17,804 nucleotides of DNA from positions 1-17,804 of the forward strand of contig JAEDJU010000010.1 in the NCBI GenBank assembly GCA_016296195.1, in the 5' to 3' direction. Positions 1 to 6,053 of the stretch are shown piece by piece. The notes beneath the pieces were generated by a model. The model did not search any database. It had not been told where the DNA came from and saw only the letters and a program-made list of their open reading frames with translations. Numbering within the stretch: the stretch's first letter is position 1; every line of letters begins with the position of its first letter. Source of the DNA: Candidatus Methanomethylophilaceae archaeon. GTDB taxonomy: Archaea > Thermoplasmatota > Thermoplasmata > Methanomassiliicoccales > Methanomethylophilaceae. The position numbers and the translations under genes are program-made.

Positions 1-691
1 CCTCAGAGATCTCGTATTTCTCTGCGAAGCCCTTGTCGTTAATGCCCCAATCCTCTGCACTGCTTGCATAGTTATCGGGATCGGTCCACATCTCCCAATT
101 CTCATTGTCCGGGGACGCATTATACTTCTGATTGAGGACGTGGGCCCTTGCGATACCATTCCTTACATCATCCCAATTCACATTCCCTTTTTCATCTCTG
201 TAGAATCCTTCATCTCCATACGCATTATCGTAATAATGCCAACCTACGCTGGGACCTAATTCCCTCCCCGTGTTCTTACGGTACTCCTCGGCGAATGAAT
301 CTCTCTTCTTCTTGTTCCCCTTCACCTGCTCGTAGTGGGCCCTCCACTTAGGTGTTCCGGATTCATCCAAATCGTCCCGTTCATACGCTCCGTAACTGTA
401 CTGCCCGCTGTCCGTCAGACCACGGTACTTCTTGTAGTCGTGGTCGTCCTTGAATCCCGAGAACGGGTTCTTTTTCTTCTTCCCAGTCGTCTCGGTATCG
501 TCGACCTTCCCATCGGCATTGTCTCCCCAGCCTCCAAAGATCCCTTTTCCCGCATCGGGATTGGCAACACCGTTCGTGGAATTGTGGGTGGCGGACGAGT
601 CCTCGACGTTGTCGTTGTCCTCCTTCTTCCTGTTGCCGAGACCGAATATCTTCTCAATGTGCTCCGTGTCGTGGTCGCGTTCATCGTTCAT
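1..691 (-). CDS. Acidic hydrophilic protein, partial (3-prime end beyond window)
   Basis: This open frame reads from ATG at 691 to the left edge without a stop: 230 codons are visible and the C-terminus is missing. I do not recognise it. The first ~85 residues are a charged, low-complexity region (MNDERDHDTEHIEKIFGL, then many D, N, T and K, including GKKKKNPFSGF). The rest is rich in Tyr, Trp, Asp and Asn (for example WHYYDNAYGDEGFY and NWEMWTDPDNY), which suggests a soluble protein with a disordered N-terminus. No signal peptide, membrane segment or metal motif is seen. There is no good SD upstream. A T-rich TATA-like stretch (722-711 on the minus strand) lies about 25 nt before the ATG, so the mRNA may be leaderless. 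The codons of the C-terminal half are more AT-rich than those of the genes to its right. Confidence 0.75.
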   Translation of the reverse strand, partial: MNDERDHDTEHIEKIFGLGNRKKEDNDNVEDSSATHNSTNGVANPDAGKGIFGGWGDNADGKVDDTETTGKKKKNPFSGFKDDHDYKKYRGLTDSGQYSYGAYERDDLDESGTPKWRAHYEQVKGNKKKRDSFAEEYRKNTGRELGPSVGWHYYDNAYGDEGFYRDEKGNVNWDDVRNGIARAHVLNQKYNASPDNENWEMWTDPDNYASSAEDWGINDKGFAEKYEISE

Positions 692-710
692 GGAGGGTCA
701 TCGATGAGAG

Positions 711-722
711 GATATTAAAAAA
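711..722 (-). promoter_or_regulatory. TATA-like element and T-tract before the leftmost gene
   Basis: Read on the minus strand this is TTTTTTAATATC. It is centred about 25 nt upstream of the ATG at 691, the standard archaeal TATA-to-start distance for a leaderless mRNA. The same six-T run directly follows the long stem at 728-820, so it could instead be the U-tract that ends an upstream RNA. Both roles are possible. Confidence 0.4.
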
Positions 723-820
723 GAGGTATCGTCGCAGGTCTTCGGGGCCGATAGGTGGAGCCCCGCAATGCAATAACTTAATGTTCTGATCCGATGGTAG
801 ATCTGTATGCCTGCGACGAT
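717..820 (-). ncRNA. Candidate structured RNA closed by an 11-bp stem
   Basis: Positions 728-738 (ATCGTCGCAGG) and 810-820 (CCTGCGACGAT) are a perfect 11-bp inverted repeat. Inside it, 743-748 and 760-765 (CGGGGC / GCCCCG) form a second perfect hairpin. On the minus strand the outer stem is followed after four bases by six T (722-717), as at the end of a terminated RNA. No tRNA T-loop or known ribozyme core was found. The strand is chosen because of the T-run. It lies in the gap between two minus-strand genes and could instead be the structured 5-prime leader or upstream control site of the gene starting at 691. Confidence 0.4.
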
Positions 821-1049
821 GGTTGTTGTAGGAGGTAGGTCCCCTTGGCCAAGCCATCCTAGAGGTCGGAGTCATACTACCTTCCGTCGGATTCCGAAAT
901 GACTGAGGTGGTGTGTCCCGCCCCCGGATTCAGAGAGCTGTCAGGGGCGGGTGGTGTTACTCATGACCTTGGCTCGGCTATGATATGTATGGGCCCCATG
1001 CCATTTAAGGGTTTGGGATGCACCTTGGGGGGCCCGTGAGGTAGTGGTA

Positions 1050-1484
1050 TTAGAGGTCCAGCGGGACCACGTTGCGATAGAGTCTGGGATAGTCGGTATC
1101 CAGCACGGAGCACACGTCACCGATGAACACCTCGGGGTCGGTCTGGCCTGTGGCCGCCTTCCACTCCGACCATGCGGTCCTGAGGACAGGCTCGGGCACG
1201 TCGATGATCAGGAAGCGCTTCTCCCCTGTCCACACGTTGCGGTATGAGACCAGCGTGGGAACCGCGCGTTTCCCCTTGGGCACGTCCAGCACCCTTCTGA
1301 GCACATCTTTCCCCGCCTGGGGGGAGGGGACGGTCTCGGGGGTGGTGACCGTGGGTGTCATGGGATCGTCGGGGATGACGATCTGTCCGATGGTCTCGGT
1401 GGATGAGGTAGCTGTGGGTGTGACGGGCACGGAGTCATCCGAGATCTCCGCGACCTTCTTACTCTGCTTTCTCGGTGTTGTCAT
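1050..1484 (-). CDS. Unknown 144-aa protein with Ser/Thr/Pro-rich N-terminus
   Basis: The start is ATG at 1484, four bases after GGGAG; it lies 26 nt inside the 3-prime end of the preceding gene, so translation is probably coupled. The longer open frame upstream is the antisense or out-of-frame shadow of that gene. Residues 1-12 are basic (MTTPRKQSKK). Residues ~15-58 are a linker rich in T, S, P and V, and the last ~85 form a probable globular domain (VLRRVLDVPKGKRAVPTLV through RLYRNVVPLDL). I recognise no family or catalytic motif. It is the last gene of the run headed by PCNA, so it may act in the element's DNA metabolism, but that rests on position only. The stop is TAA. Confidence 0.65.
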   Translation of the reverse strand: MTTPRKQSKKVAEISDDSVPVTPTATSSTETIGQIVIPDDPMTPTVTTPETVPSPQAGKDVLRRVLDVPKGKRAVPTLVSYRNVWTGEKRFLIIDVPEPVLRTAWSEWKAATGQTDPEVFIGDVCSVLDTDYPRLYRNVVPLDL

Positions 1485-1935
1485 GGATCTCCCAACCATC
1501 TTTGAACATATAGTATTTCTCCGCGTATGCATCGACCACGCCATACCCGAGCTCTCCATCCTTGGTGGGGTCGTAACGGGCCGCGAGCTTCCTGCCATAT
1601 TCACGGGCCTGCTCGGGATCCCTGGCGACACCCACGATGTTGCCCTCCCTGAGGACACCCTGCATAAGCTTGGCGGTGTCACCGATCACGGGTGGCATGG
1701 CCACGAGCCAGCAGTGCTGTCCGCGACAGACCTCGGCGAACGTCAGGGTCTCCAGGAACGACAGCACGATCTCCATCGCCGACTGCTTCTCGACCTGCCC
1801 GAGGACGTCCCTGTTGCCTTTGAGTATGACCCTCATGGCCCCGATGGGCTGGGGGGTCGGAGCAGGGGCTGCGGATTGATCGGGGGAGCGGGCGAACCTG
1901 CCCCTTTGATCCCTGGGTTGAAGGGAAGGGGTCAC
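1459..1935 (-). CDS. Unknown 158-aa protein, GTG start overlapping the previous stop
   Basis: I chose GTG at 1935 because it forms a GTGA overlap with the TGA of the upstream gene and has GGTGAGGG just before it. An earlier GTG (1971) and a later ATG (1836) are alternatives. Residues 1-45 are a Pro/Gln/Arg-rich tail (MTPSLQPRDQRGRFARSPDQ then APAPTPQPIG). The remaining ~115 residues look globular, with an amphipathic helix (EKQSAMEIVLSFLETLTFAEV) and a hydrophobic strand (QHCWLVAMPPVI). The end is acidic (HDNTEKAE). No family is recognised. It overlaps genes on both sides, so it is part of a single transcription and translation unit with PCNA. The stop is TAA. Confidence 0.65.
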   Translation of the reverse strand: MTPSLQPRDQRGRFARSPDQSAAPAPTPQPIGAMRVILKGNRDVLGQVEKQSAMEIVLSFLETLTFAEVCRGQHCWLVAMPPVIGDTAKLMQGVLREGNIVGVARDPEQAREYGRKLAARYDPTKDGELGYGVVDAYAEKYYMFKDGWEIHDNTEKAE

Positions 1936-2162
1936 TGGACCCTCACCAGCCTTCTGCCGAGTCTGACCCACACGCCCTCGTGGTTCTCCTCAAGTGTCAC
2001 GGACACCGAGGGGAACGGGAGCGTCGCAAGTATACCGTCCCTGTCGTCCTGCACGTCGGAGTAGAACCTTTCGGCTTCATCCTTCGTCTCGAACATCTCG
2101 CTGAGGACATCGGCGTCCTCCGGATCTCCGGGCCTTCCGGCCCTCACTCTGTACAATCTCAT
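1932..2162 (-). CDS. Unknown 76-aa protein
   Basis: ATG at 2162 has a good SD (AAGGAGAG, 8 nt upstream). The protein begins MRLYRVRAG and continues with a charged helix (SEMFETKDEAERFYSDVQDDR), then two probable strands ending in WVRLGRRLVRVQ. The layout (strand, long helix with aromatic residues, strands) suits a small single-domain fold, but no family is recognised. Its stop codon overlaps the GTG start of the next gene. It is the third gene after PCNA and is separated from the zinc-ribbon gene by 30 nt. Confidence 0.65.
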   Translation of the reverse strand: MRLYRVRAGRPGDPEDADVLSEMFETKDEAERFYSDVQDDRDGILATLPFPSVSVTLEENHEGVWVRLGRRLVRVQ

Positions 2163-2192
2163 GTCTTCTTCTCTCCTTGTATCATGAATGCA

Positions 2193-2576
2193 TCACGGAC
2201 GTGCCCTCGGGGGCGTCTGCCCCGTGCCCCTCCTCGCCTTGAGCCTCTCCCTGCACCAGTACGGACTCTTGCATCTGGGACACACCTTCGGTATCTCCGG
2301 ACCGCGACGTCTCCACGTGTTCCCGCATCTGGTGCATGTGAGCGTGCTGTACAGCATCCCGCATCTCGGACACGTGCCGTCGAACGATTCGGCGGGTATC
2401 AGGGCGCGTATCCCGCAGTGGGAGCACAGCATGTCCAGCCTCACGCCCATCGTATGCCCCCTGTTGACGGCCCTCGGGTCGTACGCCTCGGGACACGCAG
2501 GTATCTCGGGTGCCAGCGGATCCAGTGCCCCCAGATCCGCGGACCTCTTCGGGTGGTACGAGTCCATGCGGGGCAT
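2193..2576 (-). CDS. Four-knuckle zinc-ribbon protein, 127 aa
   Basis: ATG at 2576 overlaps the PCNA stop (TGATG) and GGAGGA lies ~9 nt upstream. Four CxxC knuckles are visible: CSHC at 51-54, CPRC at 69-72, CTRC at 81-84 and CPRC at 99-102, with one more Cys at 108. They should form two treble-clef or ribbon sites, each binding one zinc. The first ~45 residues are probably flexible, and the C-terminus is Arg-rich (RERLKARRGTGQ), consistent with nucleic-acid or protein binding. Paired zinc ribbons of this kind occur in transcription and replication accessory factors. Coupling to PCNA suggests a replication or transcription role, but the function is not shown by the sequence. Confidence 0.8.
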   Translation of the reverse strand: MPRMDSYHPKRSADLGALDPLAPEIPACPEAYDPRAVNRGHTMGVRLDMLCSHCGIRALIPAESFDGTCPRCGMLYSTLTCTRCGNTWRRRGPEIPKVCPRCKSPYWCRERLKARRGTGQTPPRARP

Positions 2577-3334
2577 CAGAGATCGTCCTCCGACATTATA
2601 CGGGGTGCTATGAGCCAGCGTATGGACAGCGGAGGCAGATCGAGTGTCAGGATGGCGGGGAAGTCGGTGTCCATCGATATGGTGGGGACCGAATCCTTCG
2701 GAAGGACCTTGGCTATATCCTGCCATCTGGAGACCACATAGTTGCCCTCCGTCGGTGATGACGGCGAGGAGTCGGTGGTCAGCAGCGGGAGCTGGGACTC
2801 CGTGAGGGTGAGCGTGAGGCCCATGTCGGTGTCGTCATGTGCGATGAACGAGACGGCATCGGGTGTCACGGATATGCGCATCGCGTCCTGCTTCTTCGGG
2901 TCGAGGGACCTGAAGAATGACAGCAGGGTGGAGGCGGGTATCGCGAACATCGTCTGGAGATCGAGGTTGGGCTCCTTGCCCTTGACCTCCGGCGGGGATA
3001 CGGGCAGTCTGCGGGTGAACCCGTTGCCCTGCACGCGGATGGATCCGTCGCCCACCAGGATGGTCGAGGTGGGGCCGGTCAGGGAAAGGGCCTTGCGCAT
3101 GTCCGCGATGTCCACGGAGAAGCAGAGGTCCGGTGATGGGATGGCGAGCTTGACGACTGCCATGGCCTCCATCGCGGGTGATATGGAACGCATGTACCAT
3201 CCCTCCTGTGACATGGTGACTGTGACCTCGTCAGAGATCACGGACATGACGGCGAATGCGAGATCGGCGAGATCGGTGGGGACCTCTATGGATTGGAGCT
3301 CCGGAGGAGCCGATGATTGCGGGTCGTGGTTCAT
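2576..3334 (-). CDS. DNA sliding clamp (PCNA-like), 252 aa
   Basis: This protein is expected to form a ring that encircles DNA and tethers polymerases, nucleases and ligases. The length is normal for archaeal PCNA (about 245-250 aa). The N-terminal domain has the usual pattern LADLAFAVMSVISDEVTVTM, then the EGWYMRSISPAMEAM block. The interdomain region contains RRLPVSPPEVKGKEPNLDL. The C-terminal domain ends TISMDTDFPAILTLDL and LIAPRI, the conserved PCNA finish, with an acidic tail. The start at 3334 is chosen because a perfect TATA palindrome (3353-3366) is centred 25 nt upstream, giving a leaderless mRNA, and because the domain begins here. An in-frame ATG at 3427 would add 31 unusual residues. 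It heads a minus-strand operon. It is divergent from host copies in the linker and is presumably the element's own clamp. Confidence 0.9.
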   Translation of the reverse strand: MNHDPQSSAPPELQSIEVPTDLADLAFAVMSVISDEVTVTMSQEGWYMRSISPAMEAMAVVKLAIPSPDLCFSVDIADMRKALSLTGPTSTILVGDGSIRVQGNGFTRRLPVSPPEVKGKEPNLDLQTMFAIPASTLLSFFRSLDPKKQDAMRISVTPDAVSFIAHDDTDMGLTLTLTESQLPLLTTDSSPSSPTEGNYVVSRWQDIAKVLPKDSVPTISMDTDFPAILTLDLPPLSIRWLIAPRIMSEDDL

Positions 3335-3352
3335 GAAGGGGAGATGGATTCT

Positions 3353-3366
3353 AGGTATATATACCT
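3353..3366 (-). promoter_or_regulatory. PCNA promoter TATA box inside a 14-bp perfect palindrome
   Basis: AGGTATATATACCT is perfectly palindromic and its centre is 25 nt from the ATG at 3334, so transcription should begin at or next to the start codon. The symmetry means it could also drive the plus strand or be bound by a dimeric regulator. Confidence 0.7.
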
Positions 3367-3475
3367 GGAGATTGGCGGCCCGGAGAAAAAACAGGATTTT
3401 GATATCGGGATCTTGGAAAAAGTGCATGGAAAGGGGCGGAGGATCGGGGAAAAAGTGTTGGGAAGGGGGGGTTTA

Positions 3476-3490
3476 GGAATATATACCTGG
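3476..3490 (-). promoter_or_regulatory. Second copy of the CCAGGTATATAT element
   Basis: On the minus strand this reads CCAGGTATATATTCC. The PCNA box reads CCAGGTATATATACC, 123 bp closer to the gene. As a TATA box it would start transcription near 3458, giving PCNA a longer leader. It could also be a duplicated operator. Confidence 0.45.
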
Positions 3491-3514
3491 GAAAAAAGAG
3501 GAAAAATCGTAAGC

Positions 3515-3569
3515 GCCACACCCACACGTTCCGGTCGCTGCGGCCCGTGTGGCGGTGCCACGGTGTGGC
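3515..3569. repeat. Nested inverted repeat in the divergent control region
   Basis: The outer arms GCCACACC (3515-3522) and GGTGTGGC (3562-3569) and the inner arms CCACACG (3522-3528) and CGTGTGG (3546-3552) are perfect complements. A local hairpin GTGGC GGT GCCAC sits at 3549-3561. The repeats could extrude as a cruciform or form a branched RNA hairpin. They end at the plus-strand TATA box, so the symmetry may be an operator or part of an origin. Confidence 0.55.
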
Positions 3570-3577
3570 TTATATAG
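3570..3577 (+). promoter_or_regulatory. Promoter TATA box for the plus-strand gene array
   Basis: TTATATAG is centred near 3573 and predicts a transcript start near 3598-3600, exactly where the structured leader begins. It is the only clear TATA box between here and the small-gene array, so it probably drives the first genes. Read on the minus strand (CTATATAA) it could add a third promoter for PCNA. Confidence 0.6.
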
Positions 3578-3597
3578 TTACTATGGATACGATGTAT

Positions 3598-3712
3598 TAG
3601 ACCCAAAAGGGGTCGGGGGGGTTGCCCCTCCGAGTCCTACGGTATGGCGACAGCCAATAGCGGTAGCGATAGCTACCGATAAAGGTTGAAAATGTCATAT
3701 CGTAGGATAATC
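3598..3712 (+). ncRNA. Structured 5-prime leader RNA (riboswitch-like or stand-alone ncRNA)
   Basis: Several stems are directly visible. GACCC/GGGTC lies at 3600-3604/3610-3614. TCGGGGGGG/CCCCTCCGA lies at 3613-3621/3625-3633 and shares two bases with the first, so the two are mutually exclusive. An 11-bp stem (one G-U) at 3635-3645/3697-3707 closes a junction. The junction holds TGGC/GCCA with a GACA loop (3645-3656) and CGGTAGC/GCTACCG with a GATA loop (3661-3678). The predicted transcript start is at about 3598 and the SD of the micro-ORF follows 40 nt after the last stem. I could not match it to fluoride, preQ1, guanidine, hammerhead or HDV patterns. A switchable 5-prime hairpin plus a closed multi-branch domain is typical of cis-regulatory RNA. 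Confidence 0.6.
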
Positions 3713-3757
3713 CCCTATGGGTATCAACAATCAACAATTAAGGAGGAGTGAGGACAA

Positions 3758-3838
3758 ATGGCATACGTCGATGTAGTGGCTACTCTCATGTACTACTACG
3801 ATTACGACTGTTTCACAGAGACCTTCATGGCTGAGTGA
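3758..3838 (+). CDS. 26-aa tyrosine-rich microprotein / possible leader peptide
   Basis: ATG at 3758 has the strongest SD in the window (AAGGAGGAG, about 9 nt upstream). The peptide starts MAYVDVVATLM and contains YYYDYD near its middle, then ends CFTETFMAE before TGA. It is the first open frame after the structured leader. After its stop come GCGG ACAA CCGC (3840-3851) and a GC-rich CCCCCCGCGGGC stretch. The latter resembles the terminator hairpins seen after later genes (they also begin with CAACCGCCC) but lacks a T-tract. Four Tyr codons in six positions next to a hairpin would suit a leader peptide that senses Tyr-tRNA or ribosome stalling; that role is an inference. It could also simply be a small functional protein. 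Confidence 0.6.
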   Translation: MAYVDVVATLMYYYDYDCFTETFMAE

Positions 3839-3866
3839 AGCGGACAACCGCCCCCCGCGGGCACGC

Positions 3867-3888
3867 AAACCCTAACCAAACCACTTCA
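3867..3888 (+). promoter_or_regulatory. Tandem AAACC element, site 1
   Basis: AAACCCTAACC is followed directly by AAACCACTTCA (period 11). The second copy begins 32 nt before the ATG at 3910. Confidence 0.5.
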
Positions 3889-3909
3889 ATCTATCAGGAG
3901 GACACACAA

Positions 3910-4227
3910 ATGTTTCACTTCAAGTTCATCAACATCAAGACCGCTCGTGGACAGATCATCCCCGCAATCCAGATTACAGACGTGTTCGATAACACGGTTC
4001 TAATCTCAGCCGAAATGTTCACAACTGCCATGAAGATGCATCAATATTCTAACCGCATCATCGGAATCTCCCCCGAACAACTCGTCTACAATGAAGTCGA
4101 TTCAGTTAGGAAGCTCACCTTCACATTCGACCAGAGAATCGATTATGAAATCATCACCATCGACGACAGCAGGTCCAAGGCGACATTCTCATACGAGGAA
4201 TTGTACGAGGTTTACAGACACTGCTGA
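3910..4227 (+). CDS. Unknown 105-aa protein
   Basis: The ATG at 3910 is preceded by AGGAGGA; an upstream ATG at 3835 in the same frame lies inside the micro-ORF and has no SD. The protein begins MFHFKFINIKTARGQIIPAI and is rich in beta-branched residues, with a probable beta-sheet core and a short C-terminal helix (SYEELYEVYRHC). No metal site, signal peptide or family is recognised. A strong GC hairpin with a T-tract follows its stop, then a second small gene 57 nt later. This gene and the next form the first copy of a gene-terminator-gene module repeated twice more downstream. Confidence 0.75.
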   Translation: MFHFKFINIKTARGQIIPAIQITDVFDNTVLISAEMFTTAMKMHQYSNRIIGISPEQLVYNEVDSVRKLTFTFDQRIDYEIITIDDSRSKATFSYEELYEVYRHC

Positions 4228-4235
4228 GAACAACC

Positions 4236-4260
4236 GCCCGCCATCGTGCGGGCTTTTTTT
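4236..4260 (+). terminator. Intrinsic-type terminator 1
   Basis: GCCCGC (4236-4241) pairs with GCGGGC (4248-4253) across a 6-base loop and is followed by seven T (4254-4260), then ATTTT. This is the bacterial Rho-independent layout. The U-tract alone can end transcription in archaea. Confidence 0.8.
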
Positions 4261-4283
4261 ATTTTCTGATTGGAGGACTCAAG

Positions 4284-4442
4284 ATGGAACCCGACAAGAT
4301 TCTTATCGATATCCGCACGTGCGAACTCACTCTCTCAGAGGTCATGAAACAGATTGAAATCTGGAAGAAGGAGATGCCCGATTACGAGATTTTCATGGAT
4401 GGAGATGCTTATTCAATAAGTGCACGCAAACTCCGCCACTGA
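4284..4442 (+). CDS. Unknown 52-aa protein
   Basis: ATG at 4284 has a good SD (TTGGAGGA, ~8 nt upstream) placed only 24 nt after the T-tract of terminator 1. The protein begins MEPDKILIDIRTCELTLSEV and continues with an amphipathic helix (MKQIEIWKKEMPDY), then a short strand (EIFMDGDAYSI) and SARKLRH. The pattern of a strand, a helix and a strand could be a small stand-alone fold. No family is recognised. It lacks its own TATA box, so it is expressed by read-through of the terminator or from a promoter I cannot see in the T-rich stretch. Confidence 0.65.
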   Translation: MEPDKILIDIRTCELTLSEVMKQIEIWKKEMPDYEIFMDGDAYSISARKLRH

Positions 4443-4458
4443 ATGAGAATCTGGATGC

Positions 4459-4474
4459 AAACGGTTCCCCCGTC
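4459..4474 (+). repeat. Intergenic repeat AAACGGTTCCCCCGTC, copy 1
   Basis: This 16-bp sequence recurs at 5502-5517, in both cases after the second gene of a module and about 70-85 nt before the next ATG. It can fold as ACGG/CCGT with a 5-base loop. A degenerate relative (AACGGTTGGCCG) lies near 6458 at the same place in the third module. Confidence 0.6.
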
Positions 4475-4541
4475 GCGTCCGCTATCTCGAAACCACGACC
4501 AACAACCTAAACAAACCCGAACTTAAAAGGAGAGAACAGAA

Positions 4542-5075
4542 ATGAACTACTCAGTTTATGTCAAGAATGCTTGCAAGAAGACCGGACTTTTCGGACACCA
4601 GAAGAACTCATGGGACGATGAGCTCACATACCCAGAGAACTCCCAGTTCAAGGAGCATAATCACTCCTCATGCGGATGCAGGTACAATCACATGCACGAT
4701 GTGAACATGGAGGTCAACCAGCGCATCGCGGAGATCCACAGGAGCCCCATCAATGTCAGCATCTTCTCCGAGGATGGGTGGCCCGTGTGTGAGAAGCACA
4801 GAAAGGTCATCACGAACGTGAGACAGCTCGGATTCGAGGATTATCTGATAATCTGCCCCGAGTGCGAGCATGAGAAGAAGTTCATGAACTCGCATCCGAA
4901 GCAGATGTCAAAGGAGGAATGCATTCTTGAAGACATCTACAACTTGGACCGTGCGCTCTTCAAGAGCACAAGGTTTAACAGAGGTGATTACGCCCATGGA
5001 CGCGTGTTCTCCAAGGATGTCGAACATGAAATAGGACTTCTGATGAACAGACCGTCTATCAAGAGATTCCTCTGA
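4542..5075 (+). CDS. Putative zinc-binding 177-aa protein
   Basis: ATG at 4542 follows AAAGGAGAG. Two possible metal sites are visible. A Cys/His cluster lies at C44, C46, H50 and H52 (SSCGCRYNHMHD), and a ribbon-like set comprises C83, H86, C105 and C108 (PVCEKH ... IICPECEH). The C-terminal third is helical and charged (SKEECILEDIYNLDRALF). The zinc sites suggest nucleic-acid or protein binding, but no family is recognised. It is the first gene of module 2, preceded by one AAACC element (4513) and followed by terminator 2. Confidence 0.7.
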   Translation: MNYSVYVKNACKKTGLFGHQKNSWDDELTYPENSQFKEHNHSSCGCRYNHMHDVNMEVNQRIAEIHRSPINVSIFSEDGWPVCEKHRKVITNVRQLGFEDYLIICPECEHEKKFMNSHPKQMSKEECILEDIYNLDRALFKSTRFNRGDYAHGRVFSKDVEHEIGLLMNRPSIKRFL

Positions 5076-5083
5076 AACCCAAC

Positions 5084-5111
5084 GGCTCGCCTCACGGCGG
5101 GCCTTTTTTTT
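5084..5111 (+). terminator. Intrinsic-type terminator 2
   Basis: GGCTCGCC (5084-5091) pairs with GGCGGGCC (5096-5103), one T-G pair, loop TCAC, then eight T (5104-5111). It is the strongest of the three hairpins and lies 26 nt before the next start codon. Confidence 0.8.
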
Positions 5112-5136
5112 ATTTACTGATTGGAGGCAACAAGAT

Positions 5137-5484
5137 ATGAGCTATTTCTATATCAGTTCCGACCACGAAGACCTAGTGACCCTGTTTGAGGAGTCAGATG
5201 ACAATACCATCGTGCAGTCGTGCGCCATGCGTATCAGCACGTTCAAGCGCATCAGGAACTTCATCGGCAAGTGCGCCTACGGGAAGGTGTACAAGGAGGC
5301 CTTCATCGAGGACATCTATGACATCATGCCCGGACAGGTGTACTGGACGTACGAGGTCGAGATCTCGAAGGACAAGTTCTCCATCTACGCGACCCCGAAC
5401 GTGAACAACGGGATCTACAGGATCGAGGCATTCGAGTGCAGACCGAAGGACATAGTCTTCGAGATACTCGAGTTCAGGATCTGA
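5137..5484 (+). CDS. Unknown 115-aa protein
   Basis: ATG at 5137 follows TTGGAGG, the same sequence (CTGATTGGAGG) used after terminator 1. The protein begins MSYFYISSDHEDLVTLFEES and looks alpha/beta, with a basic patch (MRISTFKRIRNFIGKCAYGKVYKE) followed by strands (QVYWTYEVEISKDKFSIYAT) and a hydrophobic end (IVFEILEFRI). No family or active site is recognised. It is the second gene of module 2 and depends on transcription past terminator 2 or on a promoter within the T-rich gap. Confidence 0.7.
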   Translation: MSYFYISSDHEDLVTLFEESDDNTIVQSCAMRISTFKRIRNFIGKCAYGKVYKEAFIEDIYDIMPGQVYWTYEVEISKDKFSIYATPNVNNGIYRIEAFECRPKDIVFEILEFRI

Positions 5485-5501
5485 ATCCGAAATCGGGTCG
5501 G

Positions 5502-5517
5502 AAACGGTTCCCCCGTC
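5502..5517 (+). repeat. Intergenic repeat AAACGGTTCCCCCGTC, copy 2
   Basis: This is an exact 16-bp copy of the sequence at 4459-4474, 1043 bp away and in the same position relative to neighbouring genes. It supports tandem duplication of the whole module. Confidence 0.6.
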
Positions 5518-5586
5518 ACGGCCCATATGGCAGTCGAACCACGAACCAATACCTGAATAAACCACAAAACAAAGGAGAGAACAGAA

Positions 5587-6033
5587 ATGGAATCCACAGC
5601 AAAGCTCAGAGAGATCAACGACCTCATCACCATCCTCAAGGAGGAGAACAAGACCCTCGACCAGAAGAAGGCCGGAAACACCGCGCGCATCGAGGAACTC
5701 GAGAGGATGAAGACCGAGGAGGGCTTCAGGCTCCTCGAGGATGCAAAGCCCGGTGAGAAGAGCGTCAAGGTCGATGGGATCACCATCACCAGAGCCACCC
5801 TCACATCTCATGAGGGATACGATCTCAATTCAAGGACCTTCGCGGCCGAGAGGAAGCAATACAGACAGCAGGAGGCCGAGGCCCTGAGGAAGAAGGCGGA
5901 TCAGATCGAGAAGGGAGATGAGGAGATATCCGAGTCCAAGCTTCTCAAGTACATCCTCTCTATCTCAACAGGGATCGAGAAGATGAAGAAATTCGAGACG
6001 ACGAGAGAGATCGTCAAGTTCAGGAACCTCTGA
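5587..6033 (+). CDS. Coiled-coil protein, 148 aa
   Basis: ATG at 5587 follows AAAGGAGAG. Residues 1-50 form a clear coiled coil (LREINDLITILKEENKTLDQ and RIEELERMKTEEG). A short central beta part follows (KSVKVDGITITRATL), then a second charged helix (FAAERKQYRQQEAEALRKKA) and a basic C-terminal helix. The helix, strand-pair, helix plan recalls phage proteins that bind or protect DNA ends (Gam and Gp157 types), but I see no specific signature and do not assign it. It begins module 3 and is followed by terminator 3. Confidence 0.75.
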   Translation: MESTAKLREINDLITILKEENKTLDQKKAGNTARIEELERMKTEEGFRLLEDAKPGEKSVKVDGITITRATLTSHEGYDLNSRTFAAERKQYRQQEAEALRKKADQIEKGDEEISESKLLKYILSISTGIEKMKKFETTREIVKFRNL

Positions 6034-6053
6034 GCCAACGACACCCCCCAAAC

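Larger units (their letters stand above)
692..1049. other. Gene-free, structure-rich gap between two minus-strand genes
   Basis: No credible gene is visible in these 358 bases. They hold the candidate RNA at 717-820, an inverted repeat CCCGCCCC / GGGGCGGG (917-924 / 944-951) and another GGGCCCC / GGGGCCC (991-997 / 1029-1035). The last lies just downstream of the minus-strand operon that ends at 1050, so it may mark its 3-prime end, but no T-tract follows it. On the minus strand, 1013-1003 reads CTTAAATGGC-like sequence after AAACC, a weak candidate promoter for the downstream RNA or gene. Confidence 0.5.
3335..3757. other. Divergent intergenic control region
   Basis: This 423-bp region separates the minus-strand PCNA operon from the plus-strand array. 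It holds two CCAGGTATATAT boxes for PCNA, the nested inverted repeat, one bidirectional-looking TATA box and the structured leader. No protein gene of its own is credible here. A purine-rich stretch (about 3420-3475) with many G runs is unexplained. Confidence 0.6.

Noticed and set aside
681..875. A 64-codon minus-strand frame over the candidate RNA
   Set aside because: There is no SD, the composition is odd, and the perfect stems explain the sequence better.
1123..2064. A 313-codon plus-strand open frame
   Set aside because: It is antisense to three overlapping minus-strand genes with SDs and GTGA/TGATG junctions, and it has no SD of its own.
3334..3427. A 31-residue N-terminal extension of PCNA
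   Set aside because: The added sequence is unlike any clamp, and the TATA palindrome sits between the two ATGs at the right distance for a leaderless start at 3334.
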